A stretch of 64,000 bases of DNA, taken from contig BLSF01000017.1 of assembly GCA_012862575.1 (NCBI GenBank), forward strand, positions 310,001 to 374,000, read 5' to 3'. The notes below the pieces were generated by a model that was not told where the DNA came from, searched no databases, and saw only the letters and a list, made by a program, of their open reading frames with translations. The position numbers were made by a program, and so were the translations under genes. The DNA is from Parietichytrium sp. I65-24A. Lineage: Eukaryota; Sar; Bigyra; Thraustochytrida; Thraustochytriidae. Below are positions 59,207 through 64,000 of the stretch, one piece after another. How positions within the stretch are numbered: position 1 is the stretch's first letter; each line of letters begins with the position of its first letter.

Positions 59207-61063
59207 TTACCCTCGCCCTTTCGTGCTATTTTTCAAGGCTTTGGCTAGACGTAGCCGCGTCTGCTCCAGCTGATCAGACTTGACCATTAGCGAGTGTAGC
59301 TGGCCCTCCAACATGCTCTTCTCTTTCGCCAAAAGACCAGTGCGATTCTGCAGAACAGCCACCCGCTTCTTTTCGACGTCAATGCTTCTCTCGTGGCAAC
59401 GTCGCATAGAGTTCTTGCGAGAGAGCAACGAGACAGTGATATGAGACTTCTCTTTGCGCTCTTCAACTATACGAGCCTCACGTGGGGATCGCAGGAGCCC
59501 CTGGCATTTTTGAGATGCCTTGGTGGGGGAAATGAGGCCCATTTCTGCAGCTCTGTGTTGTTTTAGCGCTTGCACAAGACCCTTGTTTTGCTGCCGAAGA
59601 GCGTGCAGCTTGGCTGCAGCCAAGTCGTTTGCATATCCCTCGCTTGCAGGTAGCAAGGGACTTGCTTGCGTTTGAACGGACTTGTACGAATCCCGCCGTT
59701 GGTTCAGTGACTGGCGCTCAGCTCGAATCAATTCTTTGACTTGGCCGATCTCTTTCATCAGTTGTTTTTCTTGGCCCTCCCACGCCTTTGCGTCATCGTC
59801 CAGTTCTTCGATGCCTTTTAATTGTGAGCCAAAAACCACAGCCTTGAGTGCGTCCTGTTCCTTTCTGAGCAAATTTAACTGCAAGTCGAGATCTCGATTC
59901 TTTTCAATTAGCGAGATCCCCTCTTCGTTGGCTTTGGTGAGTTGCTCTTGCCCGTACTTCTCCGTCAACTTTCGATTCGCTCTAGTTTCATTCTCTACTT
60001 GAAGGAAAAGCTTTTCAAGAGTAGCATCAAGAGCTTTGCTCTCTCTCTCGTCTGCCGCCTCCGGTGCTTCACCTTCTTTCGACATAAACTCTGATCGCCG
60101 TCTTGTCTCTTTCTGAGCCAATCGTTCTTCGCTCTGCGCTTCAAGAATCATATGATCCAGCTTTTCAGAAGCCATTCTGCAACGCTTTACCAGGTGCGCG
60201 TTTGTTTCTTGCAATTTTTTCAGAAGCGCTTCATTACGCTGCTTTTTAATGAGCCGAAGCTGCTGCTTTCTAGTATCCATCGCTCGCCCCTTGCGCATCG
60301 CTTCTGTGGCCTTTATCTTCTCTCTCTTAAGACGATTCAATAGCTCTGCCTCCATGACGAGCTTATAATGTTGTATTTGTTTTCTCTCTTCTTGACGTGA
60401 ATACTCGCGACTGATTTCATCCTTCAGTTCAGAGAGCATTCGAGAGCTACTTTGGCCAAGGTCTGCCAGTTGCTGCTCTTGCGCATTGTTTGACTTGAGC
60501 TTTCTTCGAGCTTGCATTCCTCGCTCATGAGCTTGTATCCGGATTGCACTGGCCTTTTTCGTCTTGTAATTCTTGCGATTCACCATGCCCCGCCCTGAGG
60601 CTTGAATCTTGATCACTTTCGCCTTCTGGTCTTTATATCGGCCATGCTCCTTCTTTCCCCTGGAATAAGCTTGGATCTTTGTCGCGCTCTCATGCTTGTG
60701 CTTGATGTCTTTCCGCACCAAGTGCCCGCGACTGTTTGCCTGGATAATAGTTGCAGCGCCGTCTTCATCTTTGCTAGAATCTGGCGTGGAAGTTCGGCTT
60801 TGCTGTGAGTCCTGAGAGCTGTTCCTTTTTCTCAACTGCTTCATCTCTTCGACCGCTTTGCGTGCTAGTTTACCTCTGCTCCCTGCTTGAATTCGCACTG
60901 CGGCCTCTTCCTCACGGAGATCCTCTTGGACCATCTCGGCCTCCGCTTCGTATTTTGGCGAAGGCAGCGATTCCTGCACACTCTGTGCATCTTCGCCTTC
61001 GTCCGGAAAGAGAAAATTCGCCTCTTCCATGAGCACGCGCTCGTCTTCCACGGCCCCGCTCAT
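59207..61063 (-). CDS. IQ-motif and coiled-coil protein
   Basis: 618 residues from ATG 61063. Five IQ calmodulin-binding motifs follow the pattern IQAxxRGxxxR: about residues 54-70, 103-119, 126-142, 149-165 and 172-188, the last three spaced 23 residues apart, as in stacked light-chain-binding helices. From about 210 to 600 the protein is Glu/Lys/Leu-rich coiled coil. No motor or kinase domain. The layout resembles flagellar or cytoskeletal scaffold proteins that bind calmodulin or centrin; that role is inference. Converges with ARL2. Confidence 0.75.
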   Translation of the reverse strand: MSGAVEDERVLMEEANFLFPDEGEDAQSVQESLPSPKYEAEAEMVQEDLREEEAAVRIQAGSRGKLARKAVEEMKQLRKRNSSQDSQQSRTSTPDSSKDEDGAATIIQANSRGHLVRKDIKHKHESATKIQAYSRGKKEHGRYKDQKAKVIKIQASGRGMVNRKNYKTKKASAIRIQAHERGMQARRKLKSNNAQEQQLADLGQSSSRMLSELKDEISREYSRQEERKQIQHYKLVMEAELLNRLKREKIKATEAMRKGRAMDTRKQQLRLIKKQRNEALLKKLQETNAHLVKRCRMASEKLDHMILEAQSEERLAQKETRRRSEFMSKEGEAPEAADERESKALDATLEKLFLQVENETRANRKLTEKYGQEQLTKANEEGISLIEKNRDLDLQLNLLRKEQDALKAVVFGSQLKGIEELDDDAKAWEGQEKQLMKEIGQVKELIRAERQSLNQRRDSYKSVQTQASPLLPASEGYANDLAAAKLHALRQQNKGLVQALKQHRAAEMGLISPTKASQKCQGLLRSPREARIVEERKEKSHITVSLLSRKNSMRRCHERSIDVEKKRVAVLQNRTGLLAKEKSMLEGQLHSLMVKSDQLEQTRLRLAKALKNSTKGRG

Positions 61064-61467
61064 TCTGCCTGCCTGACCCTTGGGTCACGGCGCATTATCC
61101 GCCGGAGCGCGCAGAGCCTGTTCGATCAGATGCGCAAAGACAACCGAGCTCCAAAGCTCTCGAGTCGCTGCATGAGGGAGGAGCTTGATCAAAATGGCTG
61201 TTGGATGGTTGTTGGGCGTCAACAACGGGGAGGGAGCTCGAGAAACGAATGTGTGCGATTGCAACAATTGCAAGTGCAACTATCGCAGTCTTTCGGATCG
61301 GGGCACTGCTAGCTCCAGAGAATAGGTTCGTTCATTTCCTTTTGCTTAGCTCTGGGCCAGGACTGGTGCAGGAGTCTCAGCACAAGCACAACTAGTTTGC
61401 ACGGCACACCGCAGGAGCATCCTGGTGCCTCTTTCGTTCATTTTGAAGAAATTAGGAATGAATGGGC

Positions 61468-61468
<1 letters not shown>

Positions 61469-61501
<33 letters not shown>
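61469..61501 (+). repeat. GA microsatellite
   Basis: About sixteen GA units without interruption. Confidence 0.9.
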
Positions 61502-61502
<1 letters not shown>

Positions 61503-62336
61503 CCATCATCGCTCCATTTTGGCGTCAAGAAACGAAAAGCTTTGCATCGGCCAATATGCTGTTCTTGATGCTCTTGATGGGCGAGCTAACTATCTTTCGA
61601 TCTCTTGATTGATCTTTTGGTTGATTGATCTTTTGCGTCGAGTATTATGCGCTCCTGAATCGTTTTCGTGCATCTATGCAAAAGAAGCGTCTCGCGTTGG
61701 AAGGCCGGAAATCAAAATAGTTGAGAGAGAGAGAGACGACACTGCTGGCAAGGTTTCCAAGTGGCAGAAAACCAGTGAAAACAACTAATTAATGTTGGCG
61801 GTGGCTGAACTTTGCGCTGTGTAAACTTCTTGCACTCTCAAATTTACAATTTCGTTTCCAGATGGGGTTTACTAAAAAAAAATTATCAAAAAACAAACAC
61901 GTAAAACAAAACAAACAAAACGAAAATAGTTCGAAACGGATTTCTTCCACTCTTACCAGACCTACTACCGACTCTATCTCACGCTACTCTGTCGCTACCG
62001 CACTTACCCCTCATGGCAGAGTGCTATTTCCGGTTAAGCGGCACTACCAGTTGCTGGTCCATACCAACTAGCCTAATCACTGCTACCACGTCGCACTTTG
62101 CTATCCACTCGGAGTAGTCGCGGGTAACATGCGAGTGGTAGTGGTCATTAGATCCATTGAGTAATATGCCCCGGAGAAGACGTTCGTGCTCGCGCACGCT
62201 TTTCGGCATTTAGTGCATCGCCGAAGCTGCGATAAATTTGCCGATAGAGGTTTTGTCTGGGGTTCTTAGAACAAGCGACGGTCGGTTAGGTTTGGTTCGT
62301 CTGGCGTCTTTCGGTTTCGTGTCCTCTGTGTCCTTG

Positions 62337-62411
62337 AACGTTCGCACGTTCCCACTCTCGCACGTTCGCACGTTCCCACGTTCGCACGTTCCCACGTTCC
62401 CACGTTCGCAA
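62337..62411 (+). repeat. Tandem repeat, unit CACGTTCGCA / CACGTTCCCA
   Basis: About seven ten-base units alternating between the two variants; each contains an ACGT core. Confidence 0.85.
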
Positions 62412-62442
62412 GTTGCCGCATTCTTGTGCTACTTGCTGCGAG

Positions 62443-62472
62443 TTTGGCATTTTGGCACTTTGGCACTTTGGC
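62443..62472 (+). repeat. Tandem repeat, unit TTTGGCAC, three to four copies
   Basis: Eight-base units read directly, about 220 bases upstream of the RING gene ATG. Confidence 0.75.
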
Positions 62473-62693
62473 GTACATATTTTGTTTTGATTTGGTGGGT
62501 GACACGCTTGGTGCGTTTAAGGGGGCGTTTGGCGAAGTTTTTGGCGAACGTGGGAGTTTGGAGTTTGTGGTGTGTTTAGTTTTTTATATCTCTGCTGTCA
62601 ATCTCACTGACCCCGCGCTCTGGAAAAGCTGGAAAAGGTGTTTGTTTGAGAATCTGGACGCAGTCTTCTGGCTGCCGGAATTGGAGAAGGGGG

Positions 62694-63662
62694 ATGGGGA
62701 ACACGTGGGGACAGCAGCGCGAGCAGCAGCAGAGTAACAATTTTCGGCAGCGGTCATGGGCAGACGTCGCGAACATGACGGCGCTGAATCATCGCGTGCT
62801 GCGACAAGGAGACGAGCGGCTCGCTGCGGCGGCGCCTCCAAAGTTGAGGAAAGCAGACAGCGTGCGCAATCCCATGAATGTCATTCGTAACTCCCTGCAA
62901 GCTTTGGGCAACGAAACCGGGCTGGGGCTCAAGTTCATGGTGGACTTGGACTGCTCCGCGACCGTAAAAGTGATGATCTTCGCGAAGATGGAGAAAGACG
63001 CCAAAGGTGACGCAGACTTCTCGACACTCTCGAGCGATTCCGAACAGAGCGTGGAGGTAGCTCCTGGAAAAGGCCAGAACATCGTCTTTGAAGCGATAAA
63101 AGACATCACCGGGGCTTCGGAAGCCCTTGTTTATAAAGACGAGTCTCTGGATGTTCCGCTTGTTCTGCAGATCATCCGAAAAGACGAGCGAGTGGAAGGC
63201 CAAACGGATGATGGAATGATTACAGATTTGTTGAACGTTTTTTGCAATATTGTAATGGACGAAGACGGTGGCATAACAATCAAAGAGTTCCAGAGGTCCA
63301 TAAGTGTAGGCGGCAAAGTGTATGTGATTAAAGACCTATACGGATCGCTTGACAGCTCCACTTCCTCATCCTGCTCGTCCTCGGAGGGTGCTGTCTCGGA
63401 AAGCGAAAATGGTGAAGAAAATGAAGAAGAGGTAGAAGCAGCGGATGCTACAGGTTTGAACGGAAAAGTTGTCCCTGATCTCGGTTTCTCGGACGACGGA
63501 AGCACAGAGTGTGTCGTGTGCTTGTCAGAGGAACGCAACACTACAATTCTCCCTTGCATGCACCTCTGTCTTTGTGCAGAATGTGCCGAACGGCTGACCG
63601 CTGCAAACGCAAAGTGCCCGTTGTGTCGAACTAGGATTTCTGAATTTTGGCAGTTGAGCTGA
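62694..63662 (+). CDS. RING-type E3 ubiquitin ligase of the MGRN1/RNF157/LUL family
   Basis: Transfers ubiquitin to targets; family members act on endosomal and membrane proteins. ATG 62694 gives 322 residues; upstream in-frame codons reach only a TTG. MGN at the start is a plausible N-myristoylation site, as in plant LUL proteins. Residues 65-200 form the substrate-binding region (LGLKFMVDLDCSATVKVMIFA). An acidic Ser-rich linker leads to a C3HC4 RING from C273 to C311 (ECVVCLSEERNTTILPCMHL, then CAEC and CPLC). The end ISEFWQL matches the MGRN1-type tail. Target unknown. Confidence 0.88.
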   Translation: MGNTWGQQREQQQSNNFRQRSWADVANMTALNHRVLRQGDERLAAAAPPKLRKADSVRNPMNVIRNSLQALGNETGLGLKFMVDLDCSATVKVMIFAKMEKDAKGDADFSTLSSDSEQSVEVAPGKGQNIVFEAIKDITGASEALVYKDESLDVPLVLQIIRKDERVEGQTDDGMITDLLNVFCNIVMDEDGGITIKEFQRSISVGGKVYVIKDLYGSLDSSTSSSCSSSEGAVSESENGEENEEEVEAADATGLNGKVVPDLGFSDDGSTECVVCLSEERNTTILPCMHLCLCAECAERLTAANAKCPLCRTRISEFWQLS

Positions 63663-64000
63663 CGAGCTTCTTTGGAAACGTACTTTTCCGCATCATTCTA
63701 AAATGTGTTATAATATCTCCGCAATTGAACTGATAATCTCCCTCTTTGGCTTTCACAGCCAGTGAACACGGTAATCTGCCCAATTCACTGTCGTTTTTTG
63801 AAGAAAAGACCGCGATTTAATCCTGCAGCCTTACCCAATGTAGCAAGAATCGAAACGTGTATAACTTTTTTAGTACCTCTCCCCTTCGACGACATCAATT
63901 CTACTCTTTGATAAATTAAGAAAATAAAGTTGCGCGATCTTACCCGCTGGCAACGCGCAACAATAACGTTCAACTCTTTAAAACTCAAAAGTGCCAAAAT
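63663..64000. other. Downstream of RING gene to window end
   Basis: 3' UTR and beyond. A minus-strand frame at 63785-63997 begins without an ATG near the edge and shows no recognisable family, so it is not called. Confidence 0.5.

Larger units (their letters stand above)
61064..62693. other. Intergenic, 1.6 kb, divergent promoter region
   Basis: Between the starts of the IQ gene (-) and the RING gene (+). Holds a GA microsatellite and two short tandem repeats listed separately. No gene recognised. Confidence 0.5.

Noticed and set aside
1-64000. CRISPR arrays, prophage, intact transposons or retroelements
   Set aside because: No spaced identical repeats, no transposase, integrase or reverse transcriptase motifs and no long terminal repeats were seen on either strand.

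Overview
The window looks like nuclear DNA of a protist, most likely a stramenopile of the labyrinthulomycete (thraustochytrid) type. The evidence is indirect. Genes are long, mostly intron-free single-exon ORFs with eukaryotic content (ORC4, RPP30, UAP1, CEP44, TBC1D31, ARL2). Secreted proteins carry long Pro-Thr-Ala/Lys repeats of the kind common in thraustochytrids and other stramenopiles. Intergenic DNA is rich in microsatellites. Genes for centriole biology suggest a flagellated stage. The lineage is inference; no rRNA or plastid marker is present.

Layout: 23 protein genes are called. 1-6.5 kb: 3' part of a mitochondrial-carrier-like gene (+), RPP30 (-), a secreted Pro-Thr-rich probable GPI protein (-), and a JmjC oxygenase (+). 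7-14 kb: a two-exon small membrane protein (+), a divergent kinesin-like gene (+) and CEP44 (-). 14-23 kb: a 4 kb gene-poor stretch, a Ser/Thr kinase (+), UDP-N-acetylglucosamine pyrophosphorylase (+) and a PH-SAM protein (-). 23-34.5 kb: a secreted astacin protease with a second domain nested inside it (+), a probable mitochondrial protein (+), a fusion of an IsdG-like heme monooxygenase domain with a heme-binding MAPR/cytochrome-b5-like domain (+), and a lipocalin/FABP-like protein (+). 35-42.5 kb: TBC1D31 (-), an unknown coiled-coil protein (+) and a histidine phosphatase (-). 42.5-50.8 kb is an 8.3 kb desert in which no gene is recognised. 50.8-64 kb: a fused aldo-keto reductase / 2-deoxy-scyllo-inosose-synthase-like cyclase (+), a CBR4/FabG-like reductase with a hidden last exon (-), ORC4 (+), ARL2 (+), an IQ-motif coiled-coil protein (-) and an MGRN1/LUL-type RING ligase (+).

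Some upstream-most candidate starts are GTG or TTG codons; in each such case the first in-frame ATG was chosen. Three introns could be placed by protein logic, and all begin GTAAGT. The genes are not an operon and mostly serve unrelated roles, though CEP44, TBC1D31, ARL2 and the kinesin-like and IQ proteins share a cytoskeletal/centriolar theme.

The strongest candidates for something new are the two enzyme fusions. The reductase-cyclase has all expected catalytic residues of both halves and could be a one-polypeptide route to a reduced cyclitol. The heme monooxygenase-MAPR fusion keeps the Asn/Trp/His triad and the heme-ligating Tyr. In noncoding DNA, two short motifs (TCACAGTCAA and the palindrome GTACT-S-AGTAC) recur far above chance upstream of genes and may be lineage-specific promoter elements.
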